Assembly: GCA_020628725.1 (NCBI GenBank)
Contig: JAHDEO010000001.1
Coordinates: forward strand, 1-34,552
Direction: 5' to 3'
From: Saprospiraceae bacterium
GTDB lineage: Bacteria > Bacteroidota > Bacteroidia > Chitinophagales > Saprospiraceae
Length of the DNA stretch: 34,552 bases
Shown here: piece by piece, positions 1 to 8,437 of the stretch
Position numbering within the stretch: the stretch's first letter is position 1
Layout: every line of letters begins with the position of its first letter
Notes under the pieces: model-generated
The model's database searches: none
Told to the model about the DNA's origin: nothing
The model's input: the letters and a program-made list of their open reading frames with translations, nothing else
Translations under genes and position numbers: made by a program

Positions 1-55
1 GTTACGGGTTACGGGTTACGGGTTACGGGTTACGGGTTACGGGTTACGGGTTACG
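1..55. repeat. Heptamer tandem repeat (GGTTACG)n
   Basis: Nearly eight perfect copies of a 7-bp unit (GTTACGG on the plus strand, CCGTAAC on the minus) run from the left window edge, so the array may continue outside. It lies just beyond the stop codon of the glycosyltransferase at 68-1324. The same heptamer recurs twice at 2113-2126, at the 3' end of the epimerase gene. The array resembles the short tandemly repeated repetitive heptamers known from cyanobacteria. On the minus strand each unit carries a TAA. Confidence 0.97.
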
Positions 56-67
56 AAATTAATTTTG

Positions 68-1324
68 TCATTGTACTTTTCGTCCTTTCCACTCGTATTT
101 TTTGATAAATAATCCCAATAAGCCTATCACAATCACATACGTCAATTCGAGAAAAATAGAAGGGATATAGACCGACATTTGTACCAAATCTTTACGGTCT
201 AAGGAGATAGCTACGCTTCTGAGGAAAATAAAATCCAATACCACTTTAATTGCCAACTGAGCCAAGCCCATCCATAGTAGCGTAGGTATAAAAATTCCTG
301 CTACCAGATTAATCGGAATACTGATGCAAAACAACCAAATCAATGCCCATGTAAAGGTCACGCCTTTATCGGGATAGTTGGTCGTTTTGGTTGCCCAACG
401 GATACGCTGTTGCATAAATTCGCGTAAGGTACGCTTGGGTGTGGTGTAGGTCGCAGCAGCAGTATTTTTGAGGAAGCCAATATCGTCAGGATATTTTTTA
501 GCTATCTTTTGAAGGAGCATAAGATCATCGCCGGAAGCTTGTTGGTCGATGCCTTCAAAGCCATTTACTTCGTGGAAGATTTCGCGTTCGTAGGCGAGGT
601 TCGCTCCATTGCAGAGGTAGTGAATTTTCCGAAAAATGCCCGCGCCATTCACGCCCATCATTCCGATAAAATCCAGCGATTGAAAACGCTGAAAAGTCGT
701 TTTTTCGTCAAAAAAAATAACGGGAGCTGCTATGAATTTGGGTTGGTGTTTTTCGTAATAATCAGCTATCATTTTGAGCCAATTATCTCCCATAACACAA
801 TCAGCATCAGTTTGTACAATCAATTCATTTTCAGATTTTTGCACACCAATTTCAATAGCTTTCTTTTTAAATGAGTGGAGTATTTTGGGATTGATGTAAT
901 CTGCTAATTTGAGCGATTTTATATTATTTTTTTTTTCAGAAAAATCACGAATAATCTGCGGAGTATTATCCGTAGAAAAATCATCAATGACGATGATTTC
1001 ATAGAGATGTGTGGGATAGTTTTGTGCTAAGACGGCTTGAAGTGTCGCAGGAAGGTTTTCTTCCTCATTTCGTGCAGGAATGAGGATACTTATGGTAGTC
1101 GAATTTTTGTTGTTTTTATTTTTTTGAAAAAAAGGTAAGGACAACCAGCCCCAAATATATCGCCACATAAAGGCAACATACACCACCGTTAACCCCAGAG
1201 CAAATAACACAAAAAGCGTTTGACCTGCTATCAGAAACAGGTCAAATTCGCTGTAAGTCTTTAGATCATGTTTAAAATTTTTCAACCTGATAATCAATAG
1301 TTTGGGGTTTTGGCGAGGTATCAA
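68..1324 (-). CDS. Processive-type family 2 glycosyltransferase, membrane-bound
   Basis: Predicted inner-membrane GT2 transferase that adds sugars from nucleotide-sugar donors during polysaccharide synthesis. One N-terminal membrane segment (about residues 28-60) is followed by a cytosolic GT-A domain (about 78-310). Two or three membrane segments follow (about 325-345, 345-370, 388-408). Motifs seen are IPARNEEEN (82-90), TDAD (172-175), GDD (265-267) and QQRIRW (305-310), the Q-x-x-R-W signature of processive enzymes such as cellulose or hyaluronan synthases. No ATG precedes the first membrane segment. The start given is TTG, with other in-frame TTGs at codons 10 and 14. The first ~20 codons lie inside the palindromic element at 1263-1416, so the true N-terminus is uncertain. 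The sugar specificity cannot be read from the sequence. Confidence 0.9.
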   Translation of the reverse strand: MIPRQNPKLLIIRLKNFKHDLKTYSEFDLFLIAGQTLFVLFALGLTVVYVAFMWRYIWGWLSLPFFQKNKNNKNSTTISILIPARNEEENLPATLQAVLAQNYPTHLYEIIVIDDFSTDNTPQIIRDFSEKKNNIKSLKLADYINPKILHSFKKKAIEIGVQKSENELIVQTDADCVMGDNWLKMIADYYEKHQPKFIAAPVIFFDEKTTFQRFQSLDFIGMMGVNGAGIFRKIHYLCNGANLAYEREIFHEVNGFEGIDQQASGDDLMLLQKIAKKYPDDIGFLKNTAAATYTTPKRTLREFMQQRIRWATKTTNYPDKGVTFTWALIWLFCISIPINLVAGIFIPTLLWMGLAQLAIKVVLDFIFLRSVAISLDRKDLVQMSVYIPSIFLELTYVIVIGLLGLFIKKYEWKGRKVQ

Positions 1325-1416
1325 AGAAGGAGTTTATCGGGATAAGTGACTGATTTGATGTGAAGCCAAGTTCACAAAATATTGTTTATCAGACAGAAAA
1401 ATTTTAAACATGATCT
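1263..1416. repeat. 154-bp palindromic (MITE-like) element, copy 1
   Basis: The ends form a perfect 21-bp inverted repeat (1263-1283 against 1396-1416). The similarity continues inward without gaps at roughly 60-70% to an exact centre at 1339.5, where the dyad TTTATC-GG-GATAAG sits. The whole element could fold into one long hairpin. The central ~28 bp (about 1329-1356) reappear with one mismatch in inverse orientation at the centre of the element at 18096-18256. The element begins 4 nt after the stop codon of the upstream gene (1421) and covers the start of the glycosyltransferase gene. No transposase is nearby. Confidence 0.8.
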
Positions 1417-1420
1417 TATA

Positions 1421-1927
1421 TCAGATGTCATCAAAAAGGTCGTCGTAGGTATTGCGGTCTTGTTGTTTGATACGACGCGTAGTTTTAGGAATTTCTAATG
1501 GAATGATTTCCTCTTCGTCTTTTAAATCAAATTCGACCTCCTCTTCTTCGATTACTTCTTCGTATTCGGTTGTTTTACCGCGTCTTTGCTCGTCTACATT
1601 GGTTTGCATCTTGCGGACTTGGCGTTTGAGCATTGCTTTTCCGAAGAGATAAACCGCTACTACAGGACTGGCTATCAAGGTAAAAAGAATCGCTCCAATA
1701 CCGTAAGGCAGTTTGTTTTTCAGTAAGCTGCCTATCCATTTTCCATAATTGATAATTACATTGTGGTCAATGATTAAAGTAGCAATAAGTAGAACCGGAG
1801 TCAGATAAGAAAGTATCGTAAATATGCCTTTCGCAATCCAAAATATAGCCATTACCGCCAATACGAGAAAGACGATACCCATAACGGATCGAAAAGGGTT
1901 GGAACGAGATTGCTGTTGTCTTTGCAT
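1421..1927 (-). CDS. Small membrane protein with acidic C-terminal tail
   Basis: Protein of 168 residues that I do not assign to a named family. A short basic N-terminus is followed by a hydrophobic stretch (about residues 15-55) that could form two membrane segments, and by a further segment (about 72-97). A basic patch follows (KRQVRKMQ), then a strongly acidic tail (EEVIEEEEVEFDLKDEEEI, about 122-140) ending in YDDLFDDI. It starts at a clear ATG. It stands between the epimerase gene and the glycosyltransferase, separated from the first by a REP-like pair and from the second by the 154-bp palindrome, so operon membership is uncertain. The membrane topology is inferred from hydrophobicity alone. 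Confidence 0.8.
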   Translation of the reverse strand: MQRQQQSRSNPFRSVMGIVFLVLAVMAIFWIAKGIFTILSYLTPVLLIATLIIDHNVIINYGKWIGSLLKNKLPYGIGAILFTLIASPVVAVYLFGKAMLKRQVRKMQTNVDEQRRGKTTEYEEVIEEEEVEFDLKDEEEIIPLEIPKTTRRIKQQDRNTYDDLFDDI

Positions 1928-1960
1928 GAATGTGTGTTAGAAGTCAGAACGCTTTGCATG

Positions 1961-2032
1961 GTAGCACGGTCTGTAGACCGTGATTTATTTTTTGCTTTAC
2001 AAAAAATGGGTGCGGTCTACAGACCGCTCTAC
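1961..2032. repeat. REP-like inverted pair (GTAGCACGG family)
   Basis: Two 20-bp arms, 1961-1980 and 2013-2032, are inverted copies with two mismatches. Each arm contains its own small dyad CGGTCT-NN-AGACCG, the layout of a bacterial interspersed mosaic element made of two REPs. Between them sits a smaller hairpin (ATTTTTTG, 5-nt loop, CAAAAAAT). The outer ends GTAGC...CTAC match the larger elements at 12863-12943 and 22256-22328. It fills the gap between the epimerase gene and the small membrane protein gene. Confidence 0.85.
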
Positions 2033-2112
2033 TTCCATATAAATTTACGTAAATTATTCGGATTCTGAAATAATTTCAAGACAAGTATGGATGATTTTTA
2101 GACAAAAGCGCG

Positions 2113-2165
2113 GGTTACGGGTTACGTGTCTTGGAATTTGGAATTTGGTCTCGGCTGAGCCGAGA
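2113..2165. repeat. Heptamer repeats plus 17-bp palindrome at the epimerase 3' end
   Basis: Two copies of GGTTACG (2113-2126) are followed by TTGGAAT repeated with period 7 (2131-2148). Then comes an almost perfect palindrome TCTCGGCT-G-AGCCGAGA (2149-2165). All of this lies within the last codons of the epimerase gene, and the stop codon TAA (2115-2117) is itself part of the CCGTAAC heptamer. Confidence 0.85.
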
Positions 2166-3122
2166 GGAATTTTCCTCCGTTAGCCATTCTTTGAATAAGC
2201 GAATTCCTTCGCTAAAGGAAGTTTGTGGCTCGTAATTGAGCAATTGGTGAGCTTTGGTAATATTTGCACAAGTCAAAGGCAAATCACCGGCAGCGGCAGG
2301 AAGGTGATTGGTAATGGCTTTTATGCCGAAGGCATCTTCAAGGGTTTGTATCATTTCAGCCATGCTGATGGTCTTATTGTTGCCGATATTGATGACCTCA
2401 TATAATGTCTCGTCATAGCCAATAGCGCGCCGAATCCCCTCCACCACATCATCAATATAGGTGTAATCTCTACCTGAATCCATACTACCGAGTATGGGTA
2501 GTGGCTCGCCATTGAGCATTTTTAGGGCAAATTTGTGAATTGCCAAATCCGGACGTTGGCGAGGACCGTAAACAGTAAAAAACCTCAACGCGAGAAACTG
2601 AATACCATACAATTCACTATAAGAATGCCCTAATAATTCAGATGCTAATTTAGAACAAGCATAAGGGCTGACAGGGCGTAAATTTTGGTCATCTTCGCTC
2701 CACGGGAGTTGAGTATTCAGCCCATAAACACTACTGGAAGAGGAGAAAATAAATTTTCGGATATTGCGCTCTCGCGCAATTTCGAGCATATTTTGTGTGC
2801 CTTGTGTATTGACGAATGAATATTCACGAGGATTGGTCACGGAAGGACGAACGCCTGTTTTTGCTGCCAAATGTACAATCACATCGTAATCAGCATTTAG
2901 TGAGCTTGTTAATGACTCGTGATTTGTGACATCTAATTGAAGGAAAGTAAAGCGATTGCCATAAGCGCGACACATTTCAAGATTACGATGTTTGATACCT
3001 AAATCATAAAAAGGGTCGAGGCTATCTACGATAGTCACATACCAATTTCCAGCCAGTAAACTCTGCGCTAAATGGCTACCTATAAATCCGGCACCTCCTG
3101 TAATAAGTATGTTTTTGTTCAT
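2115..3122 (-). CDS. NAD-dependent epimerase/dehydratase, UDP-glucuronate 4-epimerase-like
   Basis: Extended short-chain dehydrogenase of 335 residues, most like enzymes that interconvert UDP-glucuronate and UDP-galacturonate to supply a uronic acid to the glycan. The nucleotide-binding motif TGGAGFIG is at 8-15. The catalytic pair is Tyr154/Lys158 (YACSK), preceded by FSSSSSVYG (126-134). RFFTVYGPRQRPD is typical of the GalE/GAE branch. It starts at ATG, 3 nt after the O-antigen ligase gene, so the two are probably co-transcribed. The last ~18 residues (SSRLSRDQIPNSKTRNP) are encoded by a palindrome and heptamer repeats and look like an acquired tail rather than part of the fold. A UDP-glucose or other 4-epimerase is possible. 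Confidence 0.9.
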   Translation of the reverse strand: MNKNILITGGAGFIGSHLAQSLLAGNWYVTIVDSLDPFYDLGIKHRNLEMCRAYGNRFTFLQLDVTNHESLTSSLNADYDVIVHLAAKTGVRPSVTNPREYSFVNTQGTQNMLEIARERNIRKFIFSSSSSVYGLNTQLPWSEDDQNLRPVSPYACSKLASELLGHSYSELYGIQFLALRFFTVYGPRQRPDLAIHKFALKMLNGEPLPILGSMDSGRDYTYIDDVVEGIRRAIGYDETLYEVINIGNNKTISMAEMIQTLEDAFGIKAITNHLPAAAGDLPLTCANITKAHQLLNYEPQTSFSEGIRLFKEWLTEENSSRLSRDQIPNSKTRNP

Positions 3123-3125
3123 GGT

Positions 3126-4463
3126 CTAGTGGAGACGCCCATTCTGTTTTGCCAATTTCTCTTGATAATCCTGCCCTGTATATTTCCCATAACGAAGATG
3201 TCCTACTCTGCCACGTTGAGTTTGTATGAGACCGAATACTATGGCAGTCATCATCATTGTTTCACTATTACTAAACCCATTGTGTCCTGACCCATACATC
3301 TGAATGGTAATCACAAATAGCAGGGAAATTGATAGGAAACGATAGGCAGGGTCTCTTATCCAGAAAAAACAGCGATAATATGATGAGATGATAAAAACCA
3401 ACATCGCAATAAACGCCAATATGCCTGCCTCTCCCCACACCATAAGATAAGTGTTATGACATCCTAAAAACCCTTCGGGTAGATTGTGGAATCCACTCAA
3501 ACCCCAGCCTTGAATGGGCTGGGCAGCAATCAAGTCTATCGCTTCTTCCCATAATTGGACACGGTCTGTAGTTGTCGTATTATTCACTTTTCCTTGGAAA
3601 ATCTCACCAACTTGTTGTAAGCGTTGAAGTTGTTGTAATTTAAGATTCGAGGTCACTTCTCGAATTTGAGGTAAAGCCGCAATTATTCCAAAAAATATTA
3701 TCACTACTGCCATAGCAAATCTTCGACGTCTTGCCCGCGGCATCTTCAGAATAATAGCCGAATTGTAACCAAAAAACAATACAATCATCAATATCGCAAC
3801 AATCAGTGTAGCTTTAGAAAATGTCAAAAACGCTGCATAAGCTACTATAGGTACCAACAGGAGAAAAAGTAAGGATAATCGCCTACTCTGAACAATGAAA
3901 AATAAAACAAAAGCCAGAGAGAAATTGGCATGTACTCCTGCAAGATTAGGGCTCGCAAAAAGCCCCGCAGAGCGTCCACCACCATACATCAATGCCTTAA
4001 AGCCACCGGTAAAGACACCGGTAGTAGCCCCAATCGGAACCATGAACGTAATGATAAGTAGTGTAAATGTCACTAAGGCTAAGACATTTAGCAAAACACC
4101 TCTGTCCGATGCATAGATGATGTACTTATACACTGCAAAACTCAACACGAATGCCGGAATAGTTTTCCTAAACATTCTATAATAACCCGCCGCCTCCTCG
4201 TGATGTGTATGGCTATAAAACAGCCAGGAAATGGTTCCTAAGACAAACAACAAGCCCAACATAACATAAAATGCCCAGAGTGGAAAATTGATTTTTCCAT
4301 ACCTAAACAAATAATAGCAAAGAATGAGGCAAAATACTAAAATGAATGGCGAAAATACAGCAACCACACCAAATAACAAGTTTGCTATACCATTAAGATT
4401 GGCAAATACTGTGAAGCAAATCCCCGCAAAACTCAAATCCAGTAATAGCGATCGTTTTAACAT
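3126..4463 (-). CDS. O-antigen ligase/polymerase family membrane protein (WaaL/Wzy-like)
   Basis: Polytopic inner-membrane protein of 445 residues with about 10-12 hydrophobic segments. Between residues ~265 and 345 lies the large periplasmic loop characteristic of the Wzy_C/O-antigen ligase family. The motif QGWGLSGFHN...GCHNTYL carries the conserved loop histidine (His336), followed by WGEAG. Such proteins either join lipid-linked glycan to an acceptor or polymerise repeat units in the periplasm. Sequence alone does not separate the two roles. No other polymerase candidate is visible in the window, so a Wzy role beside the Wzx-like flippase at 18256-19581 is plausible. Start at ATG. The gene sits between the beta-helix lipoprotein and the epimerase genes. 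Confidence 0.88.
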   Translation of the reverse strand: MLKRSLLLDLSFAGICFTVFANLNGIANLLFGVVAVFSPFILVFCLILCYYLFRYGKINFPLWAFYVMLGLLFVLGTISWLFYSHTHHEEAAGYYRMFRKTIPAFVLSFAVYKYIIYASDRGVLLNVLALVTFTLLIITFMVPIGATTGVFTGGFKALMYGGGRSAGLFASPNLAGVHANFSLAFVLFFIVQSRRLSLLFLLLVPIVAYAAFLTFSKATLIVAILMIVLFFGYNSAIILKMPRARRRRFAMAVVIIFFGIIAALPQIREVTSNLKLQQLQRLQQVGEIFQGKVNNTTTTDRVQLWEEAIDLIAAQPIQGWGLSGFHNLPEGFLGCHNTYLMVWGEAGILAFIAMLVFIISSYYRCFFWIRDPAYRFLSISLLFVITIQMYGSGHNGFSNSETMMMTAIVFGLIQTQRGRVGHLRYGKYTGQDYQEKLAKQNGRLH

Positions 4464-4511
4464 ATTTTCGTGATTCTTCGTTTGTTAATTCGTAGATTCG
4501 TTGTATCTGAT

Positions 4512-6101
4512 TTACTGCATAATTCCGGGGATTACCTTTTGGGCAGGTTTTGTCCAACGTTTGATATGAAAGGTGTAATTTTTCATATTCCTTTCACGCG
4601 ATACCGTCGAAACACTGTTGGCTTTACCAATATTAGAGGCTTCACTCGTCACTTTTTTAACTACCCAGTGGTTGTCCTCCATTTCACATTTCAATTGCCT
4701 CACTTTCAGTGGTTTTTGCTGGCTTTCCATAACAAGATTTTTCTTAAAAACCGCACGTTGTGTTGCAGGAATACGTAGATGATATTTTGCATTTTTTATG
4801 GTATTTGACTCTACCAGCACATCTGCGCCCAATACGACTGCATTGCCTGCATTGTTCGCTGTCTCTTGTATATCATAAAAAATATTGTTGCGAACCGTGA
4901 TATTACTCAACCGTTCGGTTTCGTATTCTACGTTCCCTCTTCCGATACTAATCCCTCTTGCTACGTCAAAGATAACATTATTTTCAACCAAAATATTTTT
5001 CGCATTGCGATGAATCACAATACCTGACCCGTGGCTCCCTCCTCCACAAGTTTTATCTGTTGTTCTAAAACCCCAAATACGGTTGTTGGTCACACGAACT
5101 TTATCTTCCGGTCGAATCGAATTTGTCCCCACCTTAATATCTATGCCGTCTTCTGCACAAGCAAGTTCCTCGCCATTTTTTTGGCGGTATAATTTACGGG
5201 TAATATACAAATCGTTATTGTCAATAATTGTTCCCGGCACCTCGCCTGTTATAGGTACGTTTTTACCAACATTTACGTGATATACCAACTGCACACCATC
5301 CGTAACATTATAAATTTCATTGTCCACAATTCGGTTGTTTCTCGCTTTTTTTCCTTCCGAAGCATAGACTATCACACCGATATTATCCGCTATAGATACT
5401 CCTCTCTTATCCCGAATCACACAGCGTTGAATAGTATTGTGACTGCTATTGAATATCCTTACCCCATTCCCCTTAATTACTTGTTCTATCAGACAGAAAT
5501 CCAACGTATTATGATTCGATTCTGATGCAAAAATATTATAAAGCCCTCCAATCTCACCTCTTCTTTCGGTTGCATTCCCTCTGAAAGTCAAGCCATGTAT
5601 CACCCAATGACTCACCCCATTAAGATTAAATCGTTCCAGTATTGCCTCCTTGCCTTGCGCCTTGCGCTTCACAGGGTGTGGAGCATCATAGGGTTGAGTA
5701 GATTTAGGGTCGTAATACCGAAAAACATAAGGTTGTTTTGCTGTACCGGAGAACGCAGGTCTCAAATCTCCCCATTTTCGATAATCTCCCGGGCTAATTA
5801 AGAAATAACGAATGTTTCTATTTTTAGCCAACAAACCACGCCACGATTTGTATGGTAAATTGGGCGTAACGACCAGAACATCCTTTCGCGTATGTGGTTG
5901 TTGATTTGCCGAAACATCCAACATTGGTAAATCGCGCCGATATTTGCTATCCGCAAATTGAGTTGTTTTTTTCAATGTCACCGTTTTCGGTACACTGAAA
6001 CCTATATTTTCCGTTTTTTTCACTTGTGAAGTCGTTTTACAAGTACAAAAAAACACTACAATTAAGACGAAGAATAATTTTGAATAACACGAATTACACA
6101 T
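4512..6101 (-). CDS. Right-handed parallel beta-helix lipoprotein
   Basis: Protein of 529 residues with a hydrophobic N-terminal signal ending in FFCTCK, where Cys19 or Cys21 could be lipidated, so it probably acts in the periplasm or on the outer membrane. After ~100 residues it becomes a run of beta-helix rungs rich in N-x-I/V and HNTI/NNxI repeats (for example SSHNTIQRCVIRD, VTNNRIWGF, VENNVIFDV, VRNNIFYDI, VESNTIKNA). This is the fold of polysaccharide lyases of family 6 and mannuronan C5-epimerases. In this locus, next to a polymerase/ligase and a uronate epimerase, it may trim or epimerise the polymer. The active site was not identified, so lyase, epimerase or binding functions remain open. 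Its start is ATG. Confidence 0.82.
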   Translation of the reverse strand: MCNSCYSKLFFVLIVVFFCTCKTTSQVKKTENIGFSVPKTVTLKKTTQFADSKYRRDLPMLDVSANQQPHTRKDVLVVTPNLPYKSWRGLLAKNRNIRYFLISPGDYRKWGDLRPAFSGTAKQPYVFRYYDPKSTQPYDAPHPVKRKAQGKEAILERFNLNGVSHWVIHGLTFRGNATERRGEIGGLYNIFASESNHNTLDFCLIEQVIKGNGVRIFNSSHNTIQRCVIRDKRGVSIADNIGVIVYASEGKKARNNRIVDNEIYNVTDGVQLVYHVNVGKNVPITGEVPGTIIDNNDLYITRKLYRQKNGEELACAEDGIDIKVGTNSIRPEDKVRVTNNRIWGFRTTDKTCGGGSHGSGIVIHRNAKNILVENNVIFDVARGISIGRGNVEYETERLSNITVRNNIFYDIQETANNAGNAVVLGADVLVESNTIKNAKYHLRIPATQRAVFKKNLVMESQQKPLKVRQLKCEMEDNHWVVKKVTSEASNIGKANSVSTVSRERNMKNYTFHIKRWTKPAQKVIPGIMQ

Positions 6102-6206
6102 TTTATTATTTTAAGTAAAAATCAAACAAAAAATATTGCTATCAACTGCGTATATAAAACCATTATCACATTATAATTCATTCATTCGAAATTCACTCAT
6201 TCAAAA

Positions 6207-8324
6207 TTAAACCCTAACCCACGCGCCTGTTTTCAATGATTCTACGGCAGCAATACTCGCTTCGGTGGTATTTACAATTTCTTCAAAAGGAATTGTTGGC
6301 GTGCCACCTGTTTTCACACTTTCAAGGAAGCGTTTGAATTGCTCATGATGCCCTTTATCTTGTGACTTCTTCATACCGCTACTCTTGAAACCGTAGTATT
6401 TTGATTGACGAAAATTATCAATCACCATTGTCCGATTTTGCGAATACACTTCTACACGCTCCTTAGAGTAGGCTTTACTTCCGTTAGAAAAGTAATTGAT
6501 AACACCTTGTGAACCATTACGATAACGTAATAAGATGGATGCATTATCCGTATTTTCCTCAAAATCCGTTCCGAAGGCATTACACACTACACTTTCCACG
6601 AGGCTACCCGTTAGGAAAGTTATCAAATCAATCAAATGGCAGGCTTCTCCGATGATTCTGCCGCCACCTGTTTCCATATCTTGCACCCAATGTTCAGGCG
6701 GAATAAAACCCGCATTCATCGTTGCAATCACGTTAATCGGAGTATTTCCTTCGCCGAGTTGTTTTTTGGCATCTTGGATAAATGGCGAAAAACGGCGATT
6801 AAATCCTACTGTCAACATCCCATCGTTCGCCTTATACGCCGCCATCACTTGTGATAGTTCGGAGCGTGTAATCGCCAGGGGTTTTTCCACAAAAACATGC
6901 TTGCCTGCTTCGAGTGCCTCTACCACTTGCGAAGCATGTTGGTTGTGTCGCGTTGTAATCATTACTGCGCCTACATCGTTATCCGCAAGAATGTCTTTAT
7001 AATTGGTGGTCGAATTGGCAATACCATATTTTTTGGCAGTCGTTGTGCCGGAAAGCCCCCGTGCACTGGCAATGTATTTCGTATCAGCATTAAGTTTTTT
7101 CAACATAGGTAAAATGATGGCTTTCGTAAAATTACCCGCACCTATGATGCCCAATACGCCTTTTTTACCTTGAAAATTCTTTTCTGTTACGACGACATTT
7201 GTTTGTTCTAAGGTCGCCGTAGCTGGATATTTTAAGACATAAGCTATGCCTTTTGCCGTATCAATGTTGTTGTAGACCTTCCCATAGTCTTCCAATGGAA
7301 TTTCCTCGCTGATGAGGTCGCGCATATTGAGACGTTTTTGGGAAACTGCATTTAAAATCGCCTCAAAATTACGCTTTTCTGTCCAACGTATATATGGCAA
7401 GGGATAATCATTGCCCTTCGTTTCATAATCTTCATCATAGCGTCCCGGACCATATGAACAAGATACTTGAAACGACAATTCTTTTTCGTAAAAATCCGAC
7501 CGCTGTATATCCAAGCCAATCACACCCACAAGCACAATACGACCACGCTTGCGACTCATCTGCGCAGCTTGCGAAATGACTTCATTACTCTTCGTAGAAG
7601 CGGTAATCAAAACGCCATCAGCACCTACACCTCCGGTCAAATCCATAACTGTAGCCACGGGGTCTGTACTATCCGAAACTTTGAGAGCATGAACCCCCCA
7701 TTGCTTCGCCAAATCCACTTTTGCCGCATCAAAATCCAAACCAATGACTTCGCAACCGTTTGCCATTAATAATTGAGCTGCTATCAAGCCAATCAAGCCC
7801 AAACCTGTCACTACAACAGTTTCGCCGAATGTCGGGTTTATCAATCGCATACCTTGAAGTGCTATCGCCCCGATAACCGTAAAACTCGCTTCCTCATAAC
7901 TCACGCCATCGGGTATTTTTGCAGCCAAATTTTTTGGTATACATACGACTTCGGCATGATGTCCGTTGGAAATTACGCGGTCGCCCACTTTAAATTCTGC
8001 TACGCCTTTGCCGACTGCAATAACTTCACCTGCGTTGCAATACCCCAATGGCAGTGGGTCGTTGAGCTTACGCATCACCGTTTCGACGGTAGGACGCAAG
8101 CCGTCAGATTTTACTTTTTGGAGTACTTGTTTTACTTTTTCGGGTTGTTGACGTGCTTTACTAAGGTAGTTGGCTTTACCAAAATTAACCAACATTCGCT
8201 CTGTTCCCAACGATACCAGTGAGCAATGGGTACGCACGAGAATATGTCCAGCCCGCACCTGTGGTACGGGAACTTCTTCGAGTATGGTTTCACCTGATTT
8301 TAGGTCTTGAATAATTTGTTTCAT
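6207..8324 (-). CDS. Bi-domain oxidoreductase: zinc-type alcohol dehydrogenase fused to Gfo/Idh/MocA
   Basis: Protein of 705 residues built from two dehydrogenases. The N-terminal half (about 1-365) is MDR/alcohol-dehydrogenase-like, with GYCNAGEV, GDRVISNGHHAE and a Rossmann motif GLGLIG (about 174-179). The C-terminal half (about 385-705) is Gfo/Idh/MocA-like, with GIIGAGN (about 392-398) and the catalytic-lysine motif EKPLAI. This fusion is common in Bacteroidota and proteobacterial capsule or O-antigen clusters, where it probably oxidises or epimerises a sugar or sugar-lipid. The substrate is not established. The ATG at 8322-8324 is preferred. Upstream in-frame TTG at 8366 would only add 14 residues encoded by the CACAACA-type repeat. 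Confidence 0.9.
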   Translation of the reverse strand: MKQIIQDLKSGETILEEVPVPQVRAGHILVRTHCSLVSLGTERMLVNFGKANYLSKARQQPEKVKQVLQKVKSDGLRPTVETVMRKLNDPLPLGYCNAGEVIAVGKGVAEFKVGDRVISNGHHAEVVCIPKNLAAKIPDGVSYEEASFTVIGAIALQGMRLINPTFGETVVVTGLGLIGLIAAQLLMANGCEVIGLDFDAAKVDLAKQWGVHALKVSDSTDPVATVMDLTGGVGADGVLITASTKSNEVISQAAQMSRKRGRIVLVGVIGLDIQRSDFYEKELSFQVSCSYGPGRYDEDYETKGNDYPLPYIRWTEKRNFEAILNAVSQKRLNMRDLISEEIPLEDYGKVYNNIDTAKGIAYVLKYPATATLEQTNVVVTEKNFQGKKGVLGIIGAGNFTKAIILPMLKKLNADTKYIASARGLSGTTTAKKYGIANSTTNYKDILADNDVGAVMITTRHNQHASQVVEALEAGKHVFVEKPLAITRSELSQVMAAYKANDGMLTVGFNRRFSPFIQDAKKQLGEGNTPINVIATMNAGFIPPEHWVQDMETGGGRIIGEACHLIDLITFLTGSLVESVVCNAFGTDFEENTDNASILLRYRNGSQGVINYFSNGSKAYSKERVEVYSQNRTMVIDNFRQSKYYGFKSSGMKKSQDKGHHEQFKRFLESVKTGGTPTIPFEEIVNTTEASIAAVESLKTGAWVRV

Positions 8325-8366
8325 TAAACCGTGTTGTTGTGTTGTGTTGCTGTGTTGTTGTGTCAA
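8325..8366. repeat. CACAACA-type period-7 repeat upstream of the bi-domain gene
   Basis: On the minus strand, CA/AC-rich words such as CACAACA, ACACAGC and AACACAA follow one another in steps of about 7 bp and end directly before the ATG of the bi-domain oxidoreductase. The stretch is open in the gene's reading frame. A related stretch lies at 26097-26130, before the ABC permease. Confidence 0.6.
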
Positions 8367-8437
8367 CTTAATAACTCGTCAATTCTCTTGGTTTGAAGTG
8401 AAAGGGGTCTATATAATCTTCTTTATTTGTTGTTAAC

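Noticed and set aside
1-55. CRISPR array
   Set aside because: The 7-bp units are directly joined without spacers and there are no cas genes.
1263-1416. Invertible promoter flanked by 21-bp inverted repeats, as in Bacteroides capsule loci
   Set aside because: The inverted repeats are only the ends of one continuous palindrome, no clear TAnnTTTG box lies between them, and no recombinase gene is in the window. A palindromic element is simpler.
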